Of a stretch of 64,000 bases of DNA, positions 36,211 to 45,117 are shown piece after piece. The DNA is taken from the NCBI RefSeq assembly GCF_900460345.1, contig NZ_UHHW01000002.1, positions 1,674,001-1,738,000 on the forward strand, given 5' to 3'. The stretch's first letter is position 1; every line of letters begins with the position of its first letter. The notes under the pieces are model-generated. The model worked only from the letters and a program-made list of their open reading frames with translations. It was not told the DNA's origin and searched no databases. The translations under genes and the position numbers were made by a program. Origin of the DNA: Trueperella pyogenes. GTDB taxonomy: Bacteria; Actinomycetota; Actinomycetes; Actinomycetales; Actinomycetaceae.

Positions 36211-36768
36211 TTACCCTCCGTAGACGTGCGGGGCGAGGACTCCGACAAACGGGAGATGGCGGTAATCCTCGGCGTAGTCGAGCCCGTAGCCGACCACAAA
36301 TTCGTTAGGAATATCGAAGCCGACGTACTCGACGTCGACGTCGACCTTAGCCGCCTCCGGCTTGCGCAGGAGAGTGGCGATCTTGACGGACTTGGCGCCG
36401 CGGGACTCGAGGTTCTTCAGCAGCCAGTCCAAGGTCAGGCCAGAGTCGATGATGTCTTCGACGATGAGGACGCTACGCCCTTCCAGTTCGGTATCCAGAT
36501 CCTTGAGGATGCGCACCACGCCAGAAGTCTTGGTCGAAGCGCCGTAGGAGGAGACGGCCATCCAGTCCATGTGCAACGGGATGGAGATATGGCGTGACAG
36601 GTCTGCCATCACCATGATCGCCCCGCGCAGCACGCCGACGAGGAGGAGCGAATCGTCACCCCGGTAGTCGTCGCTGATCTGTTTGCCCATTTCGGCCAGG
36701 CGTTGGTTAATTTGTTCCTCAGTCACAACGACTTTGACCAGATCGTCCTTGCAGTCGTCAAGGTTCAT
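36211..36768 (-). CDS. hpt: Hypoxanthine phosphoribosyltransferase
   Basis: Salvages hypoxanthine and guanine with PRPP. 185 residues. The PRPP-binding signature SVLIVEDIIDSGLTLDWLL is intact, the N-terminal loop VGVLRGAIMVMADLSRHI provides the pyrophosphate-binding segment, and VGYGLDYAEDYRHLPFVGVL is the base-binding C-terminus. The start overlaps the tilS stop (ATGA); ftsH begins immediately afterwards. Confidence 0.95.
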   Translation of the reverse strand: MNLDDCKDDLVKVVVTEEQINQRLAEMGKQISDDYRGDDSLLLVGVLRGAIMVMADLSRHISIPLHMDWMAVSSYGASTKTSGVVRILKDLDTELEGRSVLIVEDIIDSGLTLDWLLKNLESRGAKSVKIATLLRKPEAAKVDVDVEYVGFDIPNEFVVGYGLDYAEDYRHLPFVGVLAPHVYGG

Positions 36769-37808
36769 GACTTCTCCGCTCTCTTGATGGTTAGAAGATC
36801 AGCACGCCGGGAGGCGTGGGCGCCCGGTAAATCGAGTTCACGATTATTGTCCGCCCCGCACACGAGCCTATCAAGTGCGTCGATGTGCCGGTAAACAATG
36901 TCACCCGCCCTGTCTCCGACCTCGGCCAAGATTTCGCGCAACACGCGCGTGCGCAGCGCGCGCGGCTGGCGTGCAAGTTCTTTCACGACGACGCCGTCCG
37001 GGCTGGTCACCTGCTTGCGCACGTGTGCCGCAAGGCTGGTGAGGAGGTCGTCGTCGTCGCGAATCATGGTGGCAGTGCGGGCGAGGGCATCGGTGACTCC
37101 CCCGCCGAGCGCCGTGTCGAGCGCGGGCAGGGCGCGGTGACGAATCTCGCTCCGGCGCAGCGGGCTGCCATCGGCCGCACGCCACGGGCCGTCAATGTGG
37201 TTGCTCGGATCGTCGAGCCAGGGGATGTCCAGCTGGCTGCACACGACGCGTAGGTCCGCGCGGCGCATGTGCAGGTAGGGGCGCACCATGGGCACGTCGT
37301 CGTGACCGGGCAAGGCTGCGCGTTGGCGCATGCCTGCGATGGAGCGTGGTCCGGAGCCGCGCCCGAGTCCCATGAGGACGGTCTCCGCTTGGTCGTCGGC
37401 GGTGTGGCCAAGAAAGACCGTCAGCGGGCCGGTGCCCTTCAGTCGCCCGCCGGCGCGGGCGATATCAGCCAGGCGATCATAGCGCGCATTCCGGGCGTTG
37501 CCCTCCGGACCCTCTCCGCCGGAAGCGAGCACGTCTATGCGAGTGACGATTGACGTGTCGAGAATGCGGCGCAGATAGCGATCCACTGCGAGCGCCTCGG
37601 CGCCCGACTCGGGGCGCAGCCCGTGGTCAACGGTCGCGGAGAGCACCTCGATACGCCCCCTTGCCGCCCACATCGCCACCTTCGTCATCGCCATCGAATC
37701 CGAACCACCGGAGACGGCCAGGAGGACCGCACCGCCGTCGGGCACACTCGCCAAAGCCGCGGTCATGGCGCGCCGGGCCGCAGTCACAGCGGGATGAGGA
37801 AAGGACAT
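36765..37808 (-). CDS. tilS: tRNA(Ile)-lysidine synthetase
   Basis: Modifies C34 of the CAU-anticodon tRNA-Ile to lysidine so that it reads AUA. 347 residues. The PP-loop ATPase motif LLAVSGGSDSMAM is near residue 30, with VDHGLRPESGAEA and LGHTADDQAETVLMGLGRGS downstream. The C-terminal substrate-binding part is short, as in other actinobacteria. It is coupled to hpt and shares one base with the upstream metalloprotease gene (TAATG). Confidence 0.94.
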   Translation of the reverse strand: MSFPHPAVTAARRAMTAALASVPDGGAVLLAVSGGSDSMAMTKVAMWAARGRIEVLSATVDHGLRPESGAEALAVDRYLRRILDTSIVTRIDVLASGGEGPEGNARNARYDRLADIARAGGRLKGTGPLTVFLGHTADDQAETVLMGLGRGSGPRSIAGMRQRAALPGHDDVPMVRPYLHMRRADLRVVCSQLDIPWLDDPSNHIDGPWRAADGSPLRRSEIRHRALPALDTALGGGVTDALARTATMIRDDDDLLTSLAAHVRKQVTSPDGVVVKELARQPRALRTRVLREILAEVGDRAGDIVYRHIDALDRLVCGADNNRELDLPGAHASRRADLLTIKRAEKS

Positions 37809-38671
37809 TACACGCGCTCAATCCACGCGTCCGGATCGGACAGCTCGGCCTGCGTGGGCAGGTTTTCCGGACGCTGCCATACGCGGTTGAAGAATTCCAT
37901 GCCGCGCCTGTCGACGACGCCCGCCACGAAGCTCTCCCCCGCGGCGTACTGGCGGCGCTTGTCGGGCAAGCCCAAACGCGTCAGCAGCAAGTTAGCGACC
38001 GGATTCGCTGCCGCGCGCTGAGCAGCCATGGCGTCGACAATGCGCTGTCGAGAGCGGATATGGGTGACGGGGACATTGTTCATCACATACTCGGCGTGCC
38101 CCTCCAGGAGGGACATGACCGCAGTGACGTCGTCGAGCAGGCCGTGAGCTGAATCCTCGCCCAGAGCGTCGCACAGCTCGCTGGCCTTGCTCATGAGCAG
38201 GCCGCGCAGCCACGGCGCAGCGGCGAACTGAACGGCGTGGGTAAACTCGTGGACCGCCACCCACAGGCTAAGATCGCGCCGGTCGAGGTCATAGGCGGCG
38301 CGGAAGGCCGAAATGTTCGGCGCGACGAGGTAAAGACGGGCGGGCTCGGCAAACGGGTCGAACTGGCCGAGAACCTTCGTGGATACCGCCGACAGCACGA
38401 GGGAGCCCTGGAAGGTGTCCAGGACATCCTTGCCCGGCAGCATCGTATCGATCCAGACCGCGGCAGCGGCGGCCCAGGTAGGACGGTCGACCACCTTGAC
38501 GTCCGGACTTTGTTCGCCCATCAGCCCGGTCGCGTCGGCGACGATGTCGGGGGCACGCAGCGCTTGGGTGCGCAGGTCAGCGACCAGGGCGCGGGCTTGC
38601 GCCGGGGTGTCAGCCGGGCCGCCACCGGCGAGCATTCGAGCGAACCGATATACCTTTTCGTGGTTAACCAT
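37808..38671 (-). CDS. Zinc-dependent metalloprotease, DUF2342/coenzyme-F420-associated family
   Basis: 287 residues. VAVHEFTHAVQF contains an HExxH-like zinc motif (HEFTH), and the downstream LLEGHAEYVMN provides the third ligand Glu, as in the DUF2342 family found upstream of tilS in actinobacteria. WIDTMLPGKDVLDTFQGS and LYLVAPNISAFRAAYDLD are other conserved stretches. No signal peptide, so cytoplasmic. The substrate is unknown; the F420 label of the family is historical. Confidence 0.85.
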   Translation of the reverse strand: MVNHEKVYRFARMLAGGGPADTPAQARALVADLRTQALRAPDIVADATGLMGEQSPDVKVVDRPTWAAAAAVWIDTMLPGKDVLDTFQGSLVLSAVSTKVLGQFDPFAEPARLYLVAPNISAFRAAYDLDRRDLSLWVAVHEFTHAVQFAAAPWLRGLLMSKASELCDALGEDSAHGLLDDVTAVMSLLEGHAEYVMNNVPVTHIRSRQRIVDAMAAQRAAANPVANLLLTRLGLPDKRRQYAAGESFVAGVVDRRGMEFFNRVWQRPENLPTQAELSDPDAWIERV

Positions 38672-38767
38672 GATTCAAGGGTAGTGCGCGCGTTGACGCG
38701 GCGCGAACAAAGTCGCTCAAGGCGCAACTGGCGTTTCTCAGAGCTCTCGCCCGAACGCCTTCGGCGC

Positions 38768-40129
38768 CTACAATTTGGCCAGACCGGTCACGAGCGTATC
38801 GATGAGCGTCCGCGAACTTGGAGCCGTACCGGGCTCTAGCTCGTCGAGCATGATCGAGAAGACTAGCGGGTAGCCCGCTTCGGTACGCAGATAGCCCGAC
38901 AGCGAGATGGCCTCCACTAGGGTTCCCGTCTTCGCGCGTACCTGCCCTGCGACGGCGGTACCGCCAAAACGCTGAGTGAGGGTGCCATTCAGCGCAGAAA
39001 CCGGTAGCCCCGCGGGGAGTGCGGCGAACCTGCATTCTTGGCACTTCCAGGTATCGAGCAAGATAGCGGTGAGCAACTCCGCCGTGACCCGATTGAGCCG
39101 CGACAAGCCGGAGGCATCCCCGAGTGTCACGCCCTTCATCGGGTATCCGGCGGCGGCCATCACCTCCCCGATCGCCGCAGCCGAACCTGCGAAAGTGGCA
39201 GGCTTTCCCTTGGCTTTAGCCACAAGATGACCCATCACTTCCGAGAGCGAATTATCTGACTCCGTCAGCAGCAGATCGACGAGCTCGCGCACCGGGGCGC
39301 TCTCGACGCGAGCGAGCTCGACGGCGTCGTTAGCCACAGTGCCACGCTTAACCTCTCCGACGCCGAGGCCCGCCGCACGCAGATGCTCGGCGAAAGCCTC
39401 CCCGGCCAAGAGATCCGGGTTAGGAAGGTAGCCACGCCCCTGGACACGGCCGCGGTCGACGGCGAGCGGGCGCAGCTCCATCACGTAACCGCGGTCGACG
39501 CCCTCGATATCAGTAAAATACTGCGGTCCCTCAAATAGGCTGGAGTCCACCACCAGATTGACTTGCGTGACGCTGCCGCTCAGCTTGTCTACGACGGCGC
39601 CAGCCAGGTCTGCCAGGCCCGCCCGGCCGCGTGTCGCACGGGGATCGCCTGCGCCCTCGGCGAGGAGGACGTCACCTCCGCCCACGAGATACAGGGTCGA
39701 TCCCTGCGCCGCCACGACGGTGGGGAGCGTGTTCTCCGGGCCGAGGACGTCGAGAGCAGCGCGTGCCGTCACGATCTTCATGTTTGACGCCGGGATCGTT
39801 GGCCGATCCGGATTGTAGGACGCGATCGTCTTGCCAGTGAGCGGATCGGCCACTATCACAGACGCCTTGCCCGTGTTGTTCTCCGCGTTCGCGAGGGCGG
39901 ATATGAGCGCGGCGACGCCTGTGGGAGAAGGCGGGTTGGCCGCCGCCGGCGACGCCTGCTCGTCAGGCTCCGGGGCATGCGCCGTGACCTGTGAGAGCGT
40001 CGGGTAGGGCAACGGTTCGGGCAATGTGGGCTTGGTCGTCAACGGTCCGGGCACGAGATCCCAGGCGTCAGCGAAGAGGTAGCCGCCAACGGTAATGGCG
40101 AGCAGTAACGCAACGATCCTTTTCCACAC
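38768..40129 (-). CDS. dacB: D-alanyl-D-alanine carboxypeptidase/endopeptidase (PBP4/DacB type)
   Basis: Peptidoglycan hydrolase of the class C PBP family. 453 residues from GTG 40129, chosen because GGAAG lies 8 bases upstream and a membrane segment IVALLLAITVGGYLFADAW follows; a farther ATG (40186) has no ribosome-binding site. After a Pro-rich linker come the serine motif SNMK (IPASNMKIVT), the SxN motif ESDNSLSEVM and the KTG motif RAKTGTL. It is divergent from ppa and 96 bases before the metalloprotease gene. Confidence 0.9.
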   Translation of the reverse strand: MWKRIVALLLAITVGGYLFADAWDLVPGPLTTKPTLPEPLPYPTLSQVTAHAPEPDEQASPAAANPPSPTGVAALISALANAENNTGKASVIVADPLTGKTIASYNPDRPTIPASNMKIVTARAALDVLGPENTLPTVVAAQGSTLYLVGGGDVLLAEGAGDPRATRGRAGLADLAGAVVDKLSGSVTQVNLVVDSSLFEGPQYFTDIEGVDRGYVMELRPLAVDRGRVQGRGYLPNPDLLAGEAFAEHLRAAGLGVGEVKRGTVANDAVELARVESAPVRELVDLLLTESDNSLSEVMGHLVAKAKGKPATFAGSAAAIGEVMAAAGYPMKGVTLGDASGLSRLNRVTAELLTAILLDTWKCQECRFAALPAGLPVSALNGTLTQRFGGTAVAGQVRAKTGTLVEAISLSGYLRTEAGYPLVFSIMLDELEPGTAPSSRTLIDTLVTGLAKL

Positions 40130-40254
40130 GTCGTCATCTTCCCACACGTTTGGCCATGACGTGGGCAGATGTGCGCGGCGACCCATGAATCACACGGCAA
40201 AATCTGACACCCACGACTAGAATGGTTGTCAGCTAAATACCAAAGGAGAGACCA

Positions 40255-40782
40255 ATGGACTTCGACGTCACCATCGAGATCCCAAAGGGTAACCGCAACA
40301 AGTACGAGGTCGATCACGAAACGGGCCGCATCCGCCTCGATCGCATGCTCTTTACTTCCACGCGTTATCCTGACGATTACGGCTTCATCGACGGAACACT
40401 GGGCGAGGATGGCGATCCGCTTGACGCACTCGTCCTCCTTGACGAGCCCACCTTCCCCGGTTGTGTGATCCGCTGCCGCGCGCTTGGCATGTTCCGCATG
40501 AAGGACGAGGCCGGTGGCGACGACAAGGTCGTTTGCGTGCCTACAGGCGATCAGCGCGCTTCGTGGCGCACCGAGCTCGAGGATATTTCCGAGTTTCACC
40601 GCCTAGAGATCCAGCACTTCTTCGAGGTGTACAAGGATCTCGAGCCTGGCAAGTCCGTGGAAGGCGCCCACTGGGTTGGCCGCGAAGAGACCGAGCAGGA
40701 GATTCGCCGCTCCTTCCAGCGTGCGATCGACACCGGCTACTACGAGCACAATCCGAGCCTGCACCCAGACAACATGAAGTGA
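40255..40782 (+). CDS. ppa: Inorganic pyrophosphatase
   Basis: Hydrolyses pyrophosphate and so drives biosynthetic reactions. 175 residues, the class A soluble type. The signature [10 protein letters not shown] carries metal-binding Asp residues; [13 protein letters not shown] and [12 protein letters not shown] are the other active-site strands. The ATG at 40255 is preceded by AAAGGAGAGACC. Single-gene unit with a strong terminator, divergent from dacB. Confidence 0.97.
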   Translation: MDFDVTIEIPKGNRNKYEVDHETGRIRLDRMLFTSTRYPDDYGFIDGTLGEDGDPLDALVLLDEPTFPGCVIRCRALGMFRMKDEAGGDDKVVCVPTGDQRASWRTELEDISEFHRLEIQHFFEVYKDLEPGKSVEGAHWVGREETEQEIRRSFQRAIDTGYYEHNPSLHPDNMK

Positions 40783-40807
40783 CGCGCACGGCGAAAGTGC
40801 CGAGAGC

Positions 40808-40844
40808 GGAAAGTGGCCGACTGAAGTTCAGTCGGCCACTTTCC
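40808..40844. terminator. Bidirectional terminator between ppa and the NlpC/P60 gene
   Basis: GGAAAGTGGCCGACTG (40808-40823) pairs perfectly with 40829-40844 around an AAGTT loop. The stem ends with A- and T-rich pairs that can serve both convergent genes. Confidence 0.8.
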
Positions 40845-40851
40845 TATCGAT

Positions 40852-42459
40852 CTATCGCACGCGCAGGTAGACCGGGTTACCCCACACGGCCTTTTCCTGA
40901 GTGCCCATCGACGGGTTCCACGCCGCGATGTGCTTGCCGTTGCCGGTGTAGATACCTACGTGGCCGGGCCACCACATCACGTCACCGGGACGCGCCTGAG
41001 AGGCGGGAACTTGCTGGTAGGCCCCCCAGAACTGGCTCACCGACTGGCCGGTGCGCCGCGGAGTCTCGATCCCGAAGTTCTTGTGGACGTACCACACGAA
41101 ACCGACGCAGTCCCAACCGGTAGTCGGCGAGACGCCACCCCACACGTATGGCGAGCCGACGAAGCGACGGGCAAAATCGACCAGATCCTGGCCAGATCCC
41201 GACGTCGGGGCCGGCCTAGCCGCGGCCTCTCGGGCGGCCTTCTCGGCTGCCTCTCGTTCGGCTTGGGCAGCGGCCTCTCGGGCGGCCTTCTCTGCTTCAG
41301 CCTTGGCGGCGGCTTCCCGCTCAGCCTTCTCGCGAGCCTGCCTGTCAGCAGCATCCTTCTGTGCCTTCTCGGCAGCCGCTCGTTCTGCGGCGGCCTTCTC
41401 CGCAGCAGCCTTCTCGGCCGCGACGCGCTCGGTCCGCTCGGCGGCCTCCTTGTCCGCAGTAGCGCGGTCTGCTTCGGCACGCCGGGCGGCGGCAAACTCC
41501 GCGGCCTCCTTAGCTGCCCGCTCATCATTCGCCTTGGATGCTCCGGTAGAGTTCTTCGCCTTTTCCACCAGACGCGCGGCTTCCCGCTCGGCGGCCTCAG
41601 CTGCCGCGGCGGTAGCAGCGGCGCGGGTAGCTGTCTGCTTGGCGTTGGCCTGCGCCTCGTTCGCGACGCGCTGCTGCTTGTCCCGCTGCGCCTTGGCAAT
41701 GACGAGGTTCGCGGCGGCCTGTGCCTTCTGTGCACGCTCCCGTTCGAGTTGCGCGAGGCGCTCCCGCTCGAGTTCTTCGGTAGTCCCGCGCTGGGCTGCC
41801 AAGTCCCGGACGAGTGCGTCGCGACGCTGCTGGGCATTAGCCAGCGCCTGCTGCTGGGCATCGGCTGCGGCTGTGGCGGCGTCGGCAGCTTTGGTCACCT
41901 CATCGGCAGCCGCGATCTGCTCGTTAGCCGCTGCGTCCGCCTTTTCCTGCATGACGCGGGCGATTTCTTCCAAAGCCTTGAAGCGCTGGACTTTCGCATC
42001 CACCGAGTTTGCCAACGCCCCGTAAACCTGGGAGCGTTTGCCGGCGTCTTCTACCGAATCCGCGCCGAAGAGGTAGTAGGACTGGGTGATCTCCCCGGCG
42101 TGGTTCTTGTACATGGCCTGAGAGACTGACCCGAGCTGACGACGCGCGGCTTCCAGATCTTCGCGAGCAGCGTTCGCCTTTTCTTGGGCGGCGATTGCCT
42201 TCGAAATCGTGCCAGCCAGATCGGCTTGGGCGGTGATGGAAGCGGCCATTGCCGCAGCCGCTGCGGCAGTTGCTTCGTTCGACTTAGTGGCCAAATTTGC
42301 CAACTCAAGCTCAAGGTCTGCCAGCGAGCGCGACGTGTTGTTCTGCGTAGCGTAGGACTTCTCGATGTCCTCCGATGTGATGGGCGTTGCGTGGGCGGGC
42401 ACCACAACAGACCACGCGAGTCCAAGCGCCGAGATTAGTACCAGCGACTTCTTAGCCAC
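40852..42459 (-). CDS. Secreted NlpC/P60 peptidoglycan hydrolase with long Ala-rich coiled coil
   Basis: 535 residues from GTG 42459, which follows GGAGG; the longer frame to 42483 would place this ribosome-binding site inside the gene. A signal peptide (KKSLVLISALGLAWSVVVPA then HA) precedes a coiled coil of about 370 residues, rich in Ala, Glu, Lys and Arg, similar in layout to RipA/Cgp-type hydrolases. The C-terminal NlpC/P60 domain has the catalytic Cys in GWDCVGFVWYV (Val where Ser is commoner) and His in GHVGIYTGNG; the usual third His position reads AAWN. It probably cuts peptide stems in septal wall. The Ala-rich region is repetitive at DNA level. Confidence 0.9.
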   Translation of the reverse strand: MAKKSLVLISALGLAWSVVVPAHATPITSEDIEKSYATQNNTSRSLADLELELANLATKSNEATAAAAAAMAASITAQADLAGTISKAIAAQEKANAAREDLEAARRQLGSVSQAMYKNHAGEITQSYYLFGADSVEDAGKRSQVYGALANSVDAKVQRFKALEEIARVMQEKADAAANEQIAAADEVTKAADAATAAADAQQQALANAQQRRDALVRDLAAQRGTTEELERERLAQLERERAQKAQAAANLVIAKAQRDKQQRVANEAQANAKQTATRAAATAAAAEAAEREAARLVEKAKNSTGASKANDERAAKEAAEFAAARRAEADRATADKEAAERTERVAAEKAAAEKAAAERAAAEKAQKDAADRQAREKAEREAAAKAEAEKAAREAAAQAEREAAEKAAREAAARPAPTSGSGQDLVDFARRFVGSPYVWGGVSPTTGWDCVGFVWYVHKNFGIETPRRTGQSVSQFWGAYQQVPASQARPGDVMWWPGHVGIYTGNGKHIAAWNPSMGTQEKAVWGNPVYLRVR

Positions 42460-42594
42460 TAGCCACCTCCGTGTGTAAATCAAATCCTTAGGGCGTGTCG
42501 CCTTGACAACACTGCTTCACCGACAACCGTATACCTTTTTGTTACAAAAGGGAACACGAGAAACTTAATTCACTTATTTTTCTCTTAGCACTTT

Positions 42595-42610
42595 GTTCAC
42601 ACTAGTCACA
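42595..42610. promoter_or_regulatory. GTTCACA/GTCACA direct repeat in the NlpC-metX gap
   Basis: GTTCACA (42595-42601) and GTCACA (42605-42610) form a short direct repeat in the AT-rich divergent region. It is loosely like MtrA-type boxes of actinobacteria that control cell-wall hydrolases; this is a weak suggestion. Confidence 0.25.
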
Positions 42611-42650
42611 CGCCCTTTATTCTCGCCCCTGTTTTTTCTGCGAAATTCCT

Positions 42651-42679
42651 TTGCACGGCGTCGTCGCACCCCCTAAAGT
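42651..42679 (+). promoter_or_regulatory. Promoter of the metX leader
   Basis: TTGCAC (-35, 42651-42656), a 17-base spacer and TAAAGT (-10, 42674-42679). Transcription would start about six bases later, at or next to the ATG at 42686. Confidence 0.6.
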
Positions 42680-42685
42680 GGGAGC

Positions 42686-42703
42686 ATGATGAAGCGAATG
42701 TGA
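42686..42703 (+). CDS. Predicted leaderless Met-rich leader peptide (MMKRM) upstream of metX
   Basis: ATG-ATG-AAG-CGA-ATG-TGA. The ATG lies exactly six bases after the -10 box, so it would be the first codon of a leaderless mRNA. Three of five codons are Met, and the ORF is followed after three bases by a strong hairpin and 68 bases later by the methionine-pathway gene metX. This arrangement fits ribosome-mediated attenuation sensing charged tRNA-Met. The peptide itself is an inference from layout; no homology is possible at this length. Confidence 0.45.
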   Translation: MMKRM

Positions 42704-42706
42704 TGC

Positions 42707-42739
42707 GGGCACCAGCCCTCCTCCACCGGGCGGGTGCCC
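42707..42739 (+). promoter_or_regulatory. Hairpin in the metX leader (candidate attenuator)
   Basis: GGGCACC (42707-42713) pairs with GGTGCCC (42733-42739), with an inner GCCC/GGGC (42715-42718 with 42728-42731). It starts three bases after the leader-peptide stop. No U-run follows, so control of translation or of Rho is more likely than an intrinsic terminator. Confidence 0.5.
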
Positions 42740-42771
42740 TTGACCATCCCGTTATCTACGCGAAGGACATC

Positions 42772-44034
42772 ATGACATTCAACGCTTATCTGCCCGCCTA
42801 CCTCGTCGGCTACCCGCCGCTGACAGCCGTCACCGACGCCGCGCCCGTCGCCGACTTCGACACCGGCTACCCACCCCTATGCCGCACACCGCTACCCGCA
42901 TCCGGCGCGTGGCGCGAAGGTGATGACCCCGGCGAACGGCAATTTGCCAACATCGGTCCACTCCAGCTCGAGCTCGGCGGTGTGCTGCCCGCTGTCACAC
43001 TCGCCTACGAAACGTGGGGCACGCTCAATGCGGATGGCACAAACGCCATCCTCCTGTGTCACGCGCTTACAGGCGACTCGCACGCCACCTCACAAGACGG
43101 GCACGACGGGTGGTGGAAAGATATCGTCGGGCCCGGAAAGGCGATCGACACCCGGCGCTGGTACGTCGTCTGCCCGAACGTGCTCGGGGGCTGCCAAGGC
43201 TCGACCGGGCCGGCCTCGCTCGCCCCGGATGGCCAACCGTGGGGCTCCCGCTTCCCCGAGATCACTATCCGCGACATGTGCGACGCCGAAAAACGGCTAG
43301 CCGAGCACCTGGGCGTGGAGCGTTGGGCGCTCTTGGCCGGCGCCTCCTTCGGTGGAAATCGCGTCATGGAGTGGGCCGCCTCCTACCCGGATATGTCTGG
43401 CGCAATTGCGGTGCTGGTCGCCGGGGCGGCCACCACCGCCGAACAGATCGCCTACCAAAAGACGCAAAACCAGGCCATCTTTTTGGATCCGGCCTTCAAT
43501 GGCGGCAACTACTATCATCTGCCCGACGGCGCCGGCCCCCACCGCGGGCTCGGCCTGGCACGCGAACTGGCCCACATCAGCTACCGCAGCCCCGTCGAAT
43601 TCGACGAACGCTTTGGCCGCTCACCCCAGGAAGGCGAAGATCCCCTAGCCGGAGGGCGCTATGCCGTCTCCTCCTACCTCGACCACCACGCTTGCAAGCT
43701 CGCCTCCCGCTTCGACGCAAACTCCTACCTGCGCATCTCGCAGTCGATGATCACGCACGACATCGGGCGTGGCCGCGGTGGGACGCAGGCCGCGATAGCC
43801 CGCCTGATCATGCCGGCGCTCGTCGTCTCCGTGGATTCAGACCGACTCTTCTACCCAGCCGCTATGGCCGCGCTCGCCGAGGCACTGCCCGGATCCGGGC
43901 CCGTGCGGACCGTCTATTCGAGGTATGGGCACGACGGTTTTCTCATCGAAAATGACCAGGTTGCCGCCATCCTGGAAGAATTCTTAGGCGGCCTCAACGA
44001 TGCGGCAGAATCAGATGTTCATCGCGCTGGCTGA
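42772..44034 (+). CDS. metX: Homoserine O-acetyltransferase
   Basis: Acetylates homoserine with acetyl-CoA in methionine biosynthesis. 420 residues from the ATG at 42772 with AAGGA upstream; a longer in-frame start at 42700/42703 would run through the leader hairpin. Alpha/beta-hydrolase fold: LAYETWGTLN, ILLCHALTGDSH, the nucleophile Ser in LAGASFGGNRVMEW, then Asp in VSVDSDRLF and His in YGHDGFLIE. Metal-free, MetX-type rather than MetA. The 3' end contains the promoter of the following hydrolase gene. Confidence 0.92.
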   Translation: MTFNAYLPAYLVGYPPLTAVTDAAPVADFDTGYPPLCRTPLPASGAWREGDDPGERQFANIGPLQLELGGVLPAVTLAYETWGTLNADGTNAILLCHALTGDSHATSQDGHDGWWKDIVGPGKAIDTRRWYVVCPNVLGGCQGSTGPASLAPDGQPWGSRFPEITIRDMCDAEKRLAEHLGVERWALLAGASFGGNRVMEWAASYPDMSGAIAVLVAGAATTAEQIAYQKTQNQAIFLDPAFNGGNYYHLPDGAGPHRGLGLARELAHISYRSPVEFDERFGRSPQEGEDPLAGGRYAVSSYLDHHACKLASRFDANSYLRISQSMITHDIGRGRGGTQAAIARLIMPALVVSVDSDRLFYPAAMAALAEALPGSGPVRTVYSRYGHDGFLIENDQVAAILEEFLGGLNDAAESDVHRAG

Positions 44035-44066
44035 CCAACTCGCCGATCGTGAGCGATAATAGGATT

Positions 44067-45071
44067 ATGACGTGGACACCTGATTTTCTCGGCGAGGGCT
44101 TCTACCAGCAAGTCCTTCCCCTGTACGACGACGACTACGGCCCCAACCGCGCAGTTTTGGTGACGTACCTGCCCACTGCGCCGGCGTCGTTTGCTGTGCT
44201 CGCGATCCATGGCTGGAACGACTACTTCTACCACTACGAATTTGCCGAGTCGATCTCCCAGATGGGCGGGCACTTCTACGCGCTTGATCTGCGAAAATAC
44301 GGCCGTTCACACATTGATGGGCAAATGTGGGGTTACGTCGAAGACCTGTCCGATTACGATGAGGAGATTCACGCAGCGCTCGATATCATCACCACCGAGC
44401 ACGGCGAAGATATGCCAATCTTCCTTTATGGGCACTCCACCGGCGGTCTGACGGCCACGCTGTGGGCCGATCGCCACCCAGGGGCGATCGCCGGGCTTAT
44501 CCTCAATTCGCCCTGGCTCGAGTTCCAAGGCCACACTGCGGTGCGCATGGCCGGACAGCCCGTGTTGGAGACTATTAACAAACTCGCACCGACTACGATC
44601 ATCCCGCAGCCCGACGACGGCTACTACCAACGTCTCTTAACGGGTTTCATGAGCGAAGAAGAAAGGGCCCAGCTGAGCGAGCAAGACGCTGCGGATCCGT
44701 TCCTGCGCGAGGGCGGCTGGAATCCCGACCCGCGTTTCCGCCACATGCCAACCTTTCCCATCCGGGCCGGCTGGCTTCGGGCGGTGACGAACGGCCACGA
44801 GCGCGTCGCCCAGGGCCTCGATATTCGATGCCCGATACTGGTGCTGACCAGCGCGAAGACTCACTACTCCGACATCTGGGACGATCGGATGCGCCACGCC
44901 GATACCGTGCTCAACGTCGACCAACTGTGGAAGCGAGTGCCCTGGCTCGGCGATGTGGTCACACTCGTCAAGGTCCCGGACGCGATCCACGACGTGTTGC
45001 TTTCCCGCAAGTCGGCTCGGGATTATTCCTACAAGCATATCCGGACGTTCGTCAGGTCAGTCCTGGATTAG
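44067..45071 (+). CDS. Alpha/beta hydrolase (serine aminopeptidase S33/lysophospholipase-like)
   Basis: 334 residues from the ATG at 44067. LAIHGWNDYFYHYE is the oxyanion-loop strand, LYGHSTGGLTA the nucleophile elbow (Ser), ILVLTSAKTHYSDIW the Asp region and DAIHDVLLS the catalytic His. It is closest in style to monoacylglycerol lipase/lysophospholipase-type proteins; the substrate is not known. GATAAT (44055-44060) ends six bases before the ATG and no ribosome-binding site is seen, so the transcript is likely leaderless with its promoter inside the metX end. A GTG 18 bases upstream is less likely. Confidence 0.85.
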   Translation: MTWTPDFLGEGFYQQVLPLYDDDYGPNRAVLVTYLPTAPASFAVLAIHGWNDYFYHYEFAESISQMGGHFYALDLRKYGRSHIDGQMWGYVEDLSDYDEEIHAALDIITTEHGEDMPIFLYGHSTGGLTATLWADRHPGAIAGLILNSPWLEFQGHTAVRMAGQPVLETINKLAPTTIIPQPDDGYYQRLLTGFMSEEERAQLSEQDAADPFLREGGWNPDPRFRHMPTFPIRAGWLRAVTNGHERVAQGLDIRCPILVLTSAKTHYSDIWDDRMRHADTVLNVDQLWKRVPWLGDVVTLVKVPDAIHDVLLSRKSARDYSYKHIRTFVRSVLD

Positions 45072-45117
45072 CCGCCCGGTCTGGGTGAGCCAGATGGCCG
45101 TGTGTGCACGCTGAAGT

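Noticed and set aside
34333..36597. 754-codon plus-strand frame opposite ftsH
   Set aside because: A long antisense shadow; ftsH has every catalytic motif on the minus strand.
42460..42650. c-di-AMP (ydaO-type) riboswitch before the NlpC/P60 gene
   Set aside because: None of the conserved purine-rich core segments is present in the minus-strand leader.
42671..42771. SAM riboswitch (SAM-IV-like) before metX
   Set aside because: Some C/G-rich segments look similar, but the 5' partner of the closing stem is missing and the leader is too short; the mini-ORF plus hairpin explains it better.
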